From positions 558,001 to 622,000 of the forward strand of contig NZ_JAULBL010000001.1 in NCBI RefSeq assembly GCF_030512175.1: a DNA stretch of 64,000 bases, in the 5' to 3' direction. How positions within the stretch are numbered: position 1 is the stretch's first letter; every line of letters begins with the position of its first letter. Below, piece by piece: positions 26,648-37,228 of this stretch. Made by a program: the position numbers and the translations under genes. The notes under the pieces are model-generated. The model did not search any database. It was not told the DNA's origin and saw only the letters and a program-made list of their open reading frames with translations. Origin of the DNA: Paeniglutamicibacter sulfureus. Its GTDB lineage: Bacteria > Actinomycetota > Actinomycetes > Actinomycetales > Micrococcaceae.

Positions 26648-29290
26648 CTAACCAAGGTTTCCTAGTTCCGCGCGTCCACTGATCCCTAGCTTGGCGAAGA
26701 TCCGGTAGAGGTGTCCCTCGACTGTGCGTTGCGAAACTGTCAGGCTTTGTGCAATTTCCCTGTTGCTTTTCCCCTGGCCGACCAACTCGATGATCTCCTT
26801 TTCACGGTTTGTCACCCCACGTTCATTCATGGCCTCGCTCAACGCTCCCCAACTCTGGCCACCAAGTTCCGTGACCCACGAAGCCAATTGACGCAGCAGG
26901 ACCCCACGCTTCCTCTCGTCGATGCCATCGTTGTGGCCACGCAGACACGAAGCAAGAAGTTCGGCTCCAAGACAGGTCTCCCCGCAAGAAAACATCAGCT
27001 CAGCTGCACCGACGATGTCTACGAATTGCCCTGAGCGCACCATGCCCATGGCAGCCGCAAGTGTGCCGCATCGTCGACCCACACCTTCGGAGCTCAGTGT
27101 CTCGAGGCGGTCCAGCGCCCGCGGTCGGTCACGGAGACCATTCGACATTTTCCACAACAAGATCAGCAGGTGGTGTTCTGTCTGACTGCGTTTCTCTGCT
27201 CGGGCCCGTTCGATGAGTGCGACCATGGCTTCCGGTTCCTTCGGCGACCTCGATAGTTGCCGGTATCCGGTGGCTAACATCAAAACGTCGGTGATTTCGA
27301 CGCGACTATTTCCGTGTTCGATAGGGTTTTCGCGACGTTCATGGCCTCCGTCGAACGTGGCACCCTCCATTTGCGATTCTTGGAAGCCGTACAGCGCCTC
27401 GGCCAAGGGGTACAGGCCGTCGGGGTCGTAGCAGGCCAATTCCGCCCGGGAGTCGTCCAAGAAATTTCTGGCAAGCGGCCACCGCCCCTGCTGGATCGTT
27501 GCAAATGCCGACCAGAAATTAAGCATGCCGCTTCTATCCAGCTGCACTTCCAGTGAGCCGGAGCGTCCCGATTCATTGAGAGCACCGATCGTTGTATAGT
27601 CGCCGACGGCAAACAACGATCGCAAGCCAACTGCCAGTAGGGGGTGAAATTCAATGTTTTCGGAGGGGGAACCTGCACTCATCGATTGCAGGGATTCAAG
27701 GGCAAGATCGGCAGCTTCAACAAAGCTGCCCATGTCCATCAGGATTTCGCATATGAGTTCGCGGCAAATGAGCAATTCGGTGCCGTTGTCGTCGCATAAT
27801 TTTTCACACCGCCTGGCCCTGTCCAGAATTGATCCTAGATTCGTGCGGTCAACAAGCTCGATGCGCATTTCAAGAATCTCGATGGCCCTCTGATTCCGGG
27901 CAATTTCTCGCGCTTCCCCCGGCTCGTCCATTGATTCCAGTCTTGCTGTGCAGCTTTTCCATTCCTGTAGGAGGTGCTGTGTCTCTTCTCGGCTGCCGGC
28001 GTTGCGGCGCAAGGCGACGCTTTGCATTAGCTTCATTTCGCGTAGGTGCGCCACATCGGGACATTGCCAACAGAACTTTCCTACCGTATCCATGACCTCC
28101 TGGTACCTGCGCATACCCATCAAGGCACGCACCTCTTCCCGGGCGAATGCTGGCCTGCTCCCAAGTACATTCGAGTGTTGACACAAGCGCCAAGCCGTCG
28201 GGAAATCCAGCTGGTTATTGGCCAACGTGGTTGCTTCAAGGACAAGCCGGGTTTCAAGGTGTCTGCCGTTTTCACATGCCCACAACACGGACTCGGGCAG
28301 ACTTCCATGGTCGACTGAGCGCTGGATGACCCGCTCCATCAGTTGCAAGTTGCGCCCGGGCGGGATGAGGTCCCGAAGGATCTGGGCATGGATAGGCGCC
28401 GCAATTTCAACCCGAGACTCGGCAACTTGCCTCACCAGTCCGGCGTCGACTAGCCTGCCGACGTCCGCACCAGTGTACTTCGCCAAGAACGTGACCTCTT
28501 CTGCTCCGCCCAGGGCCAGTATTTCCAGCGCCGTCGCATCAGCGGAGTCGAGACGTTGTTGAATTCGGATGACTGCATCGGCCAGATGCACATCCAGATT
28601 GATCCGCGATTGCTCGAGCACATACCTGCCCCGTGATTCAACAAGGATCTCCTGTTGTTTGGCAGAACGCAGAAAAGCTCCTACGAGCATTCCATTGCCG
28701 CCGCAGGCTGCGGCGATAACCCGCGCAGAGGCTGTGGTCGGCAACCGTCCGAGTTCCTCCTGGCAGTAGTCTGCGACGTCACGGTCGGAAAACTTCCCCA
28801 GTATGATCCTGGCCAGTCGCGCTCCGAGCTCACTACCCGCCACCACACGCTCGCTGTGTCCCTGCCCCACTGTCATCAAAATCAACTTGATACAACCAGC
28901 CGATGCCAGCTGTGTCAGGACAAAGGCACTCGCCTCATCCAGATGTTCGGCCTCTTCCACCACCACGATTGTCTTCCCGCCCGGTTTCGGTGAACGCAAG
29001 AGGTTCCATACGTGTTTCAGGACTCCTGCTTCTTTCAGGGGTTCTGTGAAATCGACCAATAGTGGTGACAAGGTCCCGAAATTGCTTTCACCGAGCACGG
29101 CAGAACAAAGCAAGCGAACCGCCTCCAGCTTTTCTCCTCTCAGCACCCTGTCCACCAGCGATGATTTTTCGCATCCAATCGGGCCCGAAAGCACGACTCC
29201 CGTTGATGCAGGTTCTGTCAATATTTTTGCCAGTTCCCGGCGTGCCGCCAGCCTGGCACGACCGGGAACTTCCCGCTCCCCCGCGCTCAT
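26648..29290 (-). CDS. LuxR-family LAL-type regulator with intact P-loop
   Basis: An 880-residue large ATP-binding LuxR (LAL) regulator. The N-terminal STAND-like ATPase has Walker A GPIGCEKSS (Lys42) and a Walker B variant VVVEEAEHLD (residues 109-118) with Glu in place of the usual Asp. A long helical, TPR-like middle runs from about 330 to 800. The C-terminal helix-turn-helix is VTNREKEIIELVGQGKSNRE followed by IAQSLTVSQRTVEGHLYRIF. The ATG overlaps the stop of the second regulator by 4 bases, so both are made together. It probably controls the adjacent polysaccharide genes in response to an unknown ligand. Confidence 0.9.
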   Translation of the reverse strand: MSAGEREVPGRARLAARRELAKILTEPASTGVVLSGPIGCEKSSLVDRVLRGEKLEAVRLLCSAVLGESNFGTLSPLLVDFTEPLKEAGVLKHVWNLLRSPKPGGKTIVVVEEAEHLDEASAFVLTQLASAGCIKLILMTVGQGHSERVVAGSELGARLARIILGKFSDRDVADYCQEELGRLPTTASARVIAAACGGNGMLVGAFLRSAKQQEILVESRGRYVLEQSRINLDVHLADAVIRIQQRLDSADATALEILALGGAEEVTFLAKYTGADVGRLVDAGLVRQVAESRVEIAAPIHAQILRDLIPPGRNLQLMERVIQRSVDHGSLPESVLWACENGRHLETRLVLEATTLANNQLDFPTAWRLCQHSNVLGSRPAFAREEVRALMGMRRYQEVMDTVGKFCWQCPDVAHLREMKLMQSVALRRNAGSREETQHLLQEWKSCTARLESMDEPGEAREIARNQRAIEILEMRIELVDRTNLGSILDRARRCEKLCDDNGTELLICRELICEILMDMGSFVEAADLALESLQSMSAGSPSENIEFHPLLAVGLRSLFAVGDYTTIGALNESGRSGSLEVQLDRSGMLNFWSAFATIQQGRWPLARNFLDDSRAELACYDPDGLYPLAEALYGFQESQMEGATFDGGHERRENPIEHGNSRVEITDVLMLATGYRQLSRSPKEPEAMVALIERARAEKRSQTEHHLLILLWKMSNGLRDRPRALDRLETLSSEGVGRRCGTLAAAMGMVRSGQFVDIVGAAELMFSCGETCLGAELLASCLRGHNDGIDERKRGVLLRQLASWVTELGGQSWGALSEAMNERGVTNREKEIIELVGQGKSNREIAQSLTVSQRTVEGHLYRIFAKLGISGRAELGNLG

Positions 29291-31365
29291 GACGCGACAC
29301 GGTTATTGAGACCCAGGGTCCCGACCAAGGAGCTAAGTTCACGCCGTCCACCCAAGGACAGTTTCGAATAGATTTGATAGAGATGCCCCTCAACCGTGCG
29401 GATAGAGACACCGGCGTCATCGGCAATTTGCTGGTTGTTCATTCCTTGCGCCGCAGCCGAAGCCACCATTTTTTCGCGGTTCGTTAGCATTTGAAGCACC
29501 TCGGATTCTTGACCCGGGAATTGATCATTGCCTGAGGTCGGATGCGCCCCGTTTCCCCTGCGCTTGCGATTGACGAAACCAGCAACTGCCGTCTTTCCTG
29601 CCGCCGAGATTGAATCTAGGAAACGGTTTGATTCCGGCAAGGCGTAAACCACAAAACCCGCTTCCACCAACTTTTCGAGACCGGCCAGCGTTGACGATTC
29701 GTGTCCGTTTTCCCAGCCTGCATATATGAGTGCGAATGCCAGCCCAATCGTCGTGGTCGTTTGCGTAGAAGGCCGCCGAGGTTGGACGCTTGGCTGAAGC
29801 CCGTTCCGCAAAGCAGCTAAGCTGCAAAGGATTTTTCCGTTGCCAGTCCCCTGGAGCTGGCTCTCCTCCATGTTCCGCCCTATAGCGGAGCTGGTTCCAA
29901 CCGAAGACAGCAACTCTGTAAACCACCAGCGTGCTGTTTCCCAGCTTCTGTCGAAAGGCATCCTGGCGTGTTCGGCAACGCGGCCAGATTCGCTTGCGTA
30001 GACAAGCATGGCCCGGACTATCCAAAGATCGTAGTCATGCCCTGATACCTGAAGTTGGGCCAGTGACGATTCCAGTACGGGAAGTGCAAGACTCAGGCGA
30101 CCTGCGGTAACATCCAAAATGGTTTCGGCGATGACAACGGCTTCGAACAGTTCTGCAGGCAGTTCATCGAGGTAGCGAGTGATGATGTTGGCTATGGATT
30201 GCTCCGCGGTTTCGAGTTCACCATCCAAGAGACTGTTCCGCAGCTCGTCGAGGAGCCGACACAGGTTCCTTGACGGTTGGGTTTTTATGTGGGTCTGTTC
30301 GCACCATGGCCTTCCCTGCCCTGAAATGAAAGCAAAGAAGTTGCCCTTGTCGTTGATTGAATGACCGACCGCGGCCGCGCGGCTTTCTCTCCCAAGGGAT
30401 TCCTGGAGAAACGTGGAGCTGTGCGTGACTTCCTCGAGTGACTGGCCGATTCTTCTAACAAATCCAGAGCTGATGAGGTGGTCGACGTCTTTTAGTCGAT
30501 CCCGATTCAACCCCACGAGCCGTATCGTTCCATGTCTCGCCAGTCTCTGGAGAAAGCGCCTCTCGGAGTGACTTAACATTGACATTTGGGCCCAGGCCAA
30601 CGCTTCCACGCGGCCGCCCCGCGGCCATGCCCCGGGGAGCAAAACGAGGTGCTCCCCCTGGAGGCACAGCTTGCCATTGGTTATCGCCTCACGAGCAAGG
30701 GCCACCAACAAGCCCATGTTTCCATGCGCGCGATGCCATAGTGCGCCCGTTGTCAGAGGTGTTGGAACGGCATTGAACTCTTTGATGAGAACCCGATGCA
30801 CTTCGTCAAGTCCCAGCGGCTCAAAGCATATTTCGGTACAGCCTGCTCTGCCGGTGATAGGTAGGAATTCAGGGGGCATGATTTCACCGTGCACCATCAG
30901 CAATATGACCAACGCGCTCCGGCTGAATGCCATTTGAGCCAGCGCATCCTTGGATTGACGGTCCAACAGCTGAGGATACTGAACGACAACCACTGGCCGA
31001 TGAGGATTTCGCTTGGCAATGGCCCGCATGATTCCCGTCAGGCCGAGCTGTTCGATTTCTGCGACATCGGCCAGTAGGAATGCCAACGCACCGAAGCCCA
31101 TTTTTTGTGCATATACCGTTCCGCTGACATGAATCGGCTCGCACGAGGCATCCACTGCCCTGATCGCCTGGGCCACCAAATCCACACGGTCGTCAGCATG
31201 GCTTCCAGTCAACACCACGGACATTGAGCTGCTGTCTGTGATGGCGTCCTTGATCAGATCCAAATAGTGCTCACGCGTTCGTCCTCCCCAGGACTTCCCG
31301 CTGTTTTTTTCCCCTGTACCGTTGGTGGTGCCCAATAAATCAGGACGCCAAGCAAGATCCAACAT
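29287..31365 (-). CDS. LuxR-family LAL-like regulator with degenerate P-loop
   Basis: A 692-residue relative of the downstream regulator. It has the same layout: an N-terminal ATPase-like region, a helical middle and a C-terminal helix-turn-helix (LTNREKMVASAAAQGMNNQQ, then IADDAGVSIRTVEGHLYQIY). In place of Walker A there is VVLTGSHADDRVDLV (residues 50-64) with no lysine, and the Walker B position reads VVVVQYPQLLD without acidic residues, so it is unlikely to hydrolyse ATP. The recognition helix RTVEGHLY is identical to that of its partner. AGGTGA lies 6 bases before the ATG. It is first in the two-gene operon. Confidence 0.88.
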   Translation of the reverse strand: MLDLAWRPDLLGTTNGTGEKNSGKSWGGRTREHYLDLIKDAITDSSSMSVVLTGSHADDRVDLVAQAIRAVDASCEPIHVSGTVYAQKMGFGALAFLLADVAEIEQLGLTGIMRAIAKRNPHRPVVVVQYPQLLDRQSKDALAQMAFSRSALVILLMVHGEIMPPEFLPITGRAGCTEICFEPLGLDEVHRVLIKEFNAVPTPLTTGALWHRAHGNMGLLVALAREAITNGKLCLQGEHLVLLPGAWPRGGRVEALAWAQMSMLSHSERRFLQRLARHGTIRLVGLNRDRLKDVDHLISSGFVRRIGQSLEEVTHSSTFLQESLGRESRAAAVGHSINDKGNFFAFISGQGRPWCEQTHIKTQPSRNLCRLLDELRNSLLDGELETAEQSIANIITRYLDELPAELFEAVVIAETILDVTAGRLSLALPVLESSLAQLQVSGHDYDLWIVRAMLVYASESGRVAEHARMPFDRSWETARWWFTELLSSVGTSSAIGRNMEESQLQGTGNGKILCSLAALRNGLQPSVQPRRPSTQTTTTIGLAFALIYAGWENGHESSTLAGLEKLVEAGFVVYALPESNRFLDSISAAGKTAVAGFVNRKRRGNGAHPTSGNDQFPGQESEVLQMLTNREKMVASAAAQGMNNQQIADDAGVSIRTVEGHLYQIYSKLSLGGRRELSSLVGTLGLNNRVAS

Positions 31366-31380
31366 CGTTATTCACCTGTT

Positions 31381-31467
31381 CCCCAACTACCGGCAAAATA
31401 TGCGTGTGCCCGTCCCCAAGACAGTCTCATGCAACTTGCAAGCCATCCTACGGCGACTTGGCCAAGT
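31381..31467 (-). promoter_or_regulatory. Promoter and operator of the LAL regulator operon
   Basis: On the minus strand a perfect 12-base palindrome ACTTGGCCAAGT (31467-31456) lies six bases upstream of a -10-like TAGGAT (31450-31445). Further down come TCTTGGGG (31421-31414) and GTTGGGG (31387-31381), then the ribosome site AGGTGA. The ACTTGG half-site is the same as in the elements before the two glycosyltransferase units, which suggests the LuxR-type proteins bind it and regulate themselves. Confidence 0.5.
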
Positions 31468-31867
31468 AATCACCTGTTTCGAACATTTTCGTTCCCTTTA
31501 GTGCAGACTTTCCACGAAGGTCCCCCGTGTGTCTCATGTCAATGGGGATTAACCGCTTGGTAACGGAACCAGCGAAACGTCTTCCGTTCGGCGTGCGACT
31601 TTACATCCAGGCGCTGATGGATCTGGTGTCGGTGGCCCTGAATATTGCGAACCTTCTGCGCAACCGTTGGGAGATTTGGCGACTGGTAGCGCCGGTGGCG
31701 CCCTCACTGAATGTGGCCCCGTCAAGAAGGCCCCCGCCATCGAATAGTTCGGTTTCAGGCTCGCCTAGGCAAGCCGGTTAAGCCCGGCCAGATCCGCCGG
31801 TGGCCGTTGTTCCCTTGGTGACGTATGTGATTCGGAGTGTGAATCGAACCAATCCACGACTTCCGCC

Positions 31868-31901
31868 CTTCCCCGTTTGGCATTTTTGCCAAACGGGGAA
31901 G
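31868..31901. terminator. Perfect 15-bp hairpin downstream of the ABC-F gene
   Basis: CTTCCCCGTTTGGCA (31868-31882), TTTT loop, TGCCAAACGGGGAAG (31887-31901). No T-run follows on the minus strand, but in its position it most likely terminates the ABC-F message. It is nested between inverted arms at 31854-31863 and 31947-31956. Confidence 0.6.
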
Positions 31902-31965
31902 CGAATTTGTTAGGTCACGTGAGGTTTTCTACGAGTGGGCGGTAGCGAAGTCGTGGGTCGAACAG

Positions 31966-33774
<1,809 letters not shown>

Positions 33775-33792
33775 GGTGTGGTGCTCCTTTTG

Positions 33793-34734
33793 TTACGGGG
33801 ATTCGATGACGGTGGGCAGGATACCGGCTCCGGGGACCGGGCCGTGGACCTGCAGGGTTGCCACGCCCGCTTCGTCGGAAAGCTGGGCGATGATTTCAGC
33901 GCCGTGGGGCTGGTCGCGGGCGAGCAGGGCCAGCGTCGGACCGGAACCGGAGACCAGCGCGTGCAGTGCGCCGGCGGCCTCGCCGACGTCGCGCACCACG
34001 CCCAGTTCCGGGGCCAGGGCCAGGGCCGCACGGGTCATGTCGTTCACGAGCAGGGGCGCCAACGCGTCCAGGTCCCCGTCCAACAGTGCCCCGACCATGC
34101 GCGGGTCGACCTCGGTGGGGGTTTCGACGACCTCGTTGGCCCGCAACCGGTCGAGCATGCCGTACACGCGCGGAGTGGACAGCCCGTAAGAGGCAGGGAC
34201 CAGCACCCAGTCGGTGCGCGTGCGCAACAACAGCGGGGCCAGCTCGTCGCCCACACCCAGGCCGACGGCGGCGCCGCCCTGCAGGGCGAAAGGCACGTCG
34301 GCGCCCAGGCGGGCGCCCAAGCGGGAAAGTTCCTCGCGGGTCAGCCCGGTGCCCCACAGGGCGTTGCACGCCACGAGCGTGGCGGCGGCGTCGGCTGATC
34401 CCCCGCCCATGCCCCCGGCGATGGGCACGCGCTTGGTGATGCACAAATCGACCCCGGCGTAGTGTCCGGTGTGTTCGCGCAGCAGCATTGCCGCCTTGAC
34501 CACGAGGTTTTCCGGACCCAGCGGGAATGACTCAGGGTCGGAGACCGCGGTGGAGTCCGGGTGCAGGAAGACCTGGATTTCCTCGTCGTCCCGGGCGGTG
34601 GCGGCAACGTCCTCATAAAGGGAGACGGCCAGGTACAGACTGGCCACCGAGTGGTAGCCGTCCTCGCGGGGCGGTCCGACCCTGAAGTAGCAGTTGATTT
34701 TTCCCGGGGCACGGGCAACGACCGATTGGGTCAT
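33793..34734 (-). CDS. ispE: 4-diphosphocytidyl-2-C-methyl-D-erythritol kinase IspE
   Basis: A 313-residue GHMP kinase, step four of the MEP isoprenoid pathway. Motif 1 [20 protein letters not shown], the ATP-binding glycine motif [15 protein letters not shown] and motif 3 [13 protein letters not shown] are intact. Its ATG overlaps the rsmA stop by 4 bases. Isoprenoid output feeds undecaprenyl phosphate, which the glycan genes elsewhere in the window need. Confidence 0.96.
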   Translation of the reverse strand: MTQSVVARAPGKINCYFRVGPPREDGYHSVASLYLAVSLYEDVAATARDDEEIQVFLHPDSTAVSDPESFPLGPENLVVKAAMLLREHTGHYAGVDLCITKRVPIAGGMGGGSADAAATLVACNALWGTGLTREELSRLGARLGADVPFALQGGAAVGLGVGDELAPLLLRTRTDWVLVPASYGLSTPRVYGMLDRLRANEVVETPTEVDPRMVGALLDGDLDALAPLLVNDMTRAALALAPELGVVRDVGEAAGALHALVSGSGPTLALLARDQPHGAEIIAQLSDEAGVATLQVHGPVPGAGILPTVIESP

Positions 34735-35612
34735 GGGGCTGCCGGTTCGTTGGCGACCTTCGCCTCGGCAATGGCGGCGAATTCGGCGATGCCGAGCTTT
34801 TCCCCGCGGGCCTGCGGATCGACTCCCGCCGCCAGCAGTGCGGCCTCGGCCAGGGCAGGGGATCCCGCCCAGCCGGCCAGGGCTGCGCGCAGCGTCTTGC
34901 GGCGCTGGGCAAAGGCGGCGTCGATGACGGCGAAGACCTCGCGCCGGGTGGCTGTGGTCTCAGGAGGGGTGCCGCGTTCGAAGCTGACCAGCCCGGAGTT
35001 GATCTTGGGTGCGGGCCAGAAGACGTTCATGCCGATGACGCCGGCCTTGCGCATGGTGCCGTACCAGGCGCCCTTGACCGAGGGCACCCCGTAGGTCTTG
35101 TTGCCCGGGCCGGCTGCCATGCGGTCGGCGACCTCGTCCTGGACCATGACCAAGCCGTGCTGCAGCGAGGGGAAATGCTCGAGCAAGTGGAGCACCACCG
35201 GCACAGCGACGTTGTAGGGCAGGTTCGCCACCAGGGCCGTGGGCGGGTGCTCAAGCTCGGTGACCTTCAGCGCGTCGGAGAGGATGACAGTGAGGTTCGC
35301 TGCCTTCTCCGGGCGGAATTCGGCCGCGGTCCGCGGCAGCCGGGCGGCAAGCTTCGGGTCGATTTCCACCGCAACGACGCGGGCGGCGGCATCGAGCAGG
35401 CCCAGGGTCAGCGAGCCGAGGCCCGGCCCGACCTCGAGCACGGTCTCGGCAGGATCGAGCTTGGCGGTCGCCACGATGCGCCGGATGGTGTTTCCGTCGA
35501 TGACGAAGTTCTGCCCCAGGGTCTTGGTGGGGCGCACGTCGAGCTCACCGGCGAGGCGGCGGATCTCGGTGGCACCGAGCAGTGGTGGCGGGGTCGATTC
35601 TACGGAAGTCAC
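34731..35612 (-). CDS. rsmA: 16S rRNA dimethyladenosine transferase RsmA (KsgA)
   Basis: A 293-residue SAM-dependent methyltransferase that dimethylates A1518 and A1519 of 16S rRNA late in 30S assembly. [18 protein letters not shown], the SAM-binding [25 protein letters not shown] and the catalytic NLPY motif in [12 protein letters not shown] are all present. The C-terminal helical domain is complete. It is coupled to ispE by a 4-base overlap and follows the rpfB-like gene in the usual actinobacterial order. Confidence 0.96.
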   Translation of the reverse strand: MTSVESTPPPLLGATEIRRLAGELDVRPTKTLGQNFVIDGNTIRRIVATAKLDPAETVLEVGPGLGSLTLGLLDAAARVVAVEIDPKLAARLPRTAAEFRPEKAANLTVILSDALKVTELEHPPTALVANLPYNVAVPVVLHLLEHFPSLQHGLVMVQDEVADRMAAGPGNKTYGVPSVKGAWYGTMRKAGVIGMNVFWPAPKINSGLVSFERGTPPETTATRREVFAVIDAAFAQRRKTLRAALAGWAGSPALAEAALLAAGVDPQARGEKLGIAEFAAIAEAKVANEPAAP

Positions 35613-35689
35613 GTATCAATCCTAGTTCAGGGCCCGTGCGCCGCCGACCGGGGCGTCCGCTGCGGGTGGCTCACGGGGGTGTTGCTGCC

Positions 35690-35735
35690 ATGAACAATGG
35701 GTCCCGCCCTATCCAAGGCGGAACCCATTGTTCAT
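35690..35735 (-). terminator. Terminator of the rpfB-like gene
   Basis: ATGAACAATGGGTCCCGCC (35690-35708) pairs with GGCGGAACCCATTGTTCAT (35717-35735), 18 of 19 positions, around an 8-base loop. It lies between the rpf gene and rsmA. Confidence 0.8.
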
Positions 35736-35793
35736 TGTGAAATCTTGTGCACCTGTGCGGTGGTGCATCGGGCCGTTGGGCCCGGTATGTCTG

Positions 35794-36936
35794 TTAGCGC
35801 AGGCCCAGCTTGCTGGAGCATGCGGGCCAGTGGCCCCAGCCGCCGCTGCCGCGCAGCACCTCGGCCGTGGCAACCTGCTCGGAAGGCGATGCCTGGTGTG
35901 GCAGCGGCGCGTACTTGCCGCCGCCGGCGCCGAGCCAGCTGCTGGCGGAGAACTGCAGGCCGCCGTAGTAGCCGTTGCCGGTGTTGATCGACCAGTTGCC
36001 GCCGGACTCGCACTTGGCCAAAGCGGCCCAGGTGCTCGACACGCTGCCGGAAGTCGTGGGTGCCTTGGCCTTGACCTCGGGCTTGGGCTTCGGCTTTGGC
36101 TTGGTGCCTACGGAAACCTCGGCGTCAACGGCCTTGGTGGTGACCTTGTCGCTGGTCAGCTCGCGCTTGGATTCCTTGCCGTCGCGCAACGTAACGGTGT
36201 AGGTGAGCGTGCGTTCGCCGTCCTTGCCCTCTTCGAGGGTCTTCTTGGTGCCAACCAGTGCGTCGGAGTCCTTGACGGTGTCGGTGCCGTGTTCTATCGA
36301 CTCGGTCTCGGTGACGGTCTTGGTCTTGACGCGAACGACCTTCAGTTCCATGTCCTGCACGACGGCGTCCGCGACCTTGGCGTTGATCTCGTCATCCTTG
36401 TCCAGGGAGATCTTGGCTGCCTTGAGTGCATCGCCGACGGTCTCGGCGGTGGTGTTCAGCTTCTTGTTCTTGCCATCGGCTGTGATCGAAACGTCCTTGG
36501 GAGTGGAAATCTCGATGGTGCTGGCCAGCGAGGCCAGGGCCATTGCGCGGGCCTGCTCGATCTGTGCCTTTTCGGAAACGTTGAGTTGGTCCACGACATC
36601 TGCCACGGTCAGGCCAGTGGTGTGCACGACGCGGTCGACGCCGTCGATGCTCACATTGACTTCCTTGTGGCGCTTGATGTCGATGAGGGTACCCTCGGCG
36701 ACTGGTGCATCCAGGGCCGGGGAGATTTCGTCGAGTTCACCAAGGGTGATCGACGAGTCCTCCAGGACATCTGACACGGTGGCGGCGCGAGTGGTGATGC
36801 TCTGGCTCTCGCCGTCGACGGCGACGGCAAGGGTCTTGTTGCCTCCGACGAACATGACCAGACCGAGTATCAACGCGGTCAAAACGGCTGCTTGCGCGCC
36901 GATCTTCACCCAACGATTCTTGAGGGCATTCTGCAC
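35794..36936 (-). CDS. Resuscitation-promoting factor, RpfB type (DUF348 x3, G5, Rpf domain)
   Basis: A 380-residue secreted wall hydrolase that helps dormant cells regrow. After an N-terminal hydrophobic anchor (about residues 13-32) come three DUF348 repeats (about 34-88, 91-145, 148-207), each with an xVxVDGxx-type start, a G5 domain (about 208-285), a KPKPKPKP linker and the C-terminal lysozyme-like Rpf domain. The catalytic glutamate is in KCESGGNW, with NGYYGGLQF following. The start is GTG 36936; its ribosome site is weak. A 292-base leader separates it from tatD, which is long enough for regulation, though I could not find a c-di-AMP riboswitch core. Confidence 0.95.
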   Translation of the reverse strand: MQNALKNRWVKIGAQAAVLTALILGLVMFVGGNKTLAVAVDGESQSITTRAATVSDVLEDSSITLGELDEISPALDAPVAEGTLIDIKRHKEVNVSIDGVDRVVHTTGLTVADVVDQLNVSEKAQIEQARAMALASLASTIEISTPKDVSITADGKNKKLNTTAETVGDALKAAKISLDKDDEINAKVADAVVQDMELKVVRVKTKTVTETESIEHGTDTVKDSDALVGTKKTLEEGKDGERTLTYTVTLRDGKESKRELTSDKVTTKAVDAEVSVGTKPKPKPKPEVKAKAPTTSGSVSSTWAALAKCESGGNWSINTGNGYYGGLQFSASSWLGAGGGKYAPLPHQASPSEQVATAEVLRGSGGWGHWPACSSKLGLR

Positions 36937-37192
36937 AGGATTCCAAACTTAGGTCTAACCCGGGCACGGGGCAGATCGATGCGTACACGGCGGGTGAACG
37001 GTTGCTCCCGGCAAAACCGGGCGCAGCCCACCGTGTGCCCATTGATTGGTGCGAGCACAATCCAATTCTTTTCATCTGTCGATGTCGCGTTGCGGTACGA
37101 GGTTCCCCTCCGCAGGCAGAATCAAATGCACCCGGGAACCTTCCCCGATCCCGGCTACTAAAAACCAACCGTAACCGAATCGTAATAAGGTC

Positions 37193-37211
37193 GCAAGCAC
37201 TTCGTGCTTGC
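37193..37211 (-). terminator. Hairpin downstream of tatD
   Basis: GCAAGCAC (37193-37200), TTC loop, GTGCTTGC (37204-37211), 18 bases beyond the tatD stop. On the minus strand it is followed by a mildly T-rich GACCTTATTA. Probably the tatD terminator. Confidence 0.6.
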
Positions 37212-37228
37212 CTTGTGCCCAAAACGGG

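Larger units (their letters stand above)
31366..31965. other. Intergenic region upstream of the LAL operon
   Basis: 600 bases. The first 110 are the likely LAL promoter, with -10 TAGGAT (minus, 31450-31445) and a palindrome. The middle (31527-31781) has a short plus-strand frame, QALMDLVSVALNIANLLRNR in its core, which might be a gene remnant but has no support. The last part carries the hairpin at 31868-31901 and inverted arms CCACGACTTC/GAAGTCGTGG (31854-31863, 31947-31956). Confidence 0.5.

Noticed and set aside
31527-31781. 84-codon plus-strand frame with a hydrophobic core
   Set aside because: No ribosome site and no recognisable family; a transposase remnant was considered but nothing supports it.
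36937-37228. c-di-AMP (ydaO) riboswitch in the rpf leader
   Set aside because: Such switches precede rpf genes in several Actinobacteria, but I could not find the conserved core segments in this leader.
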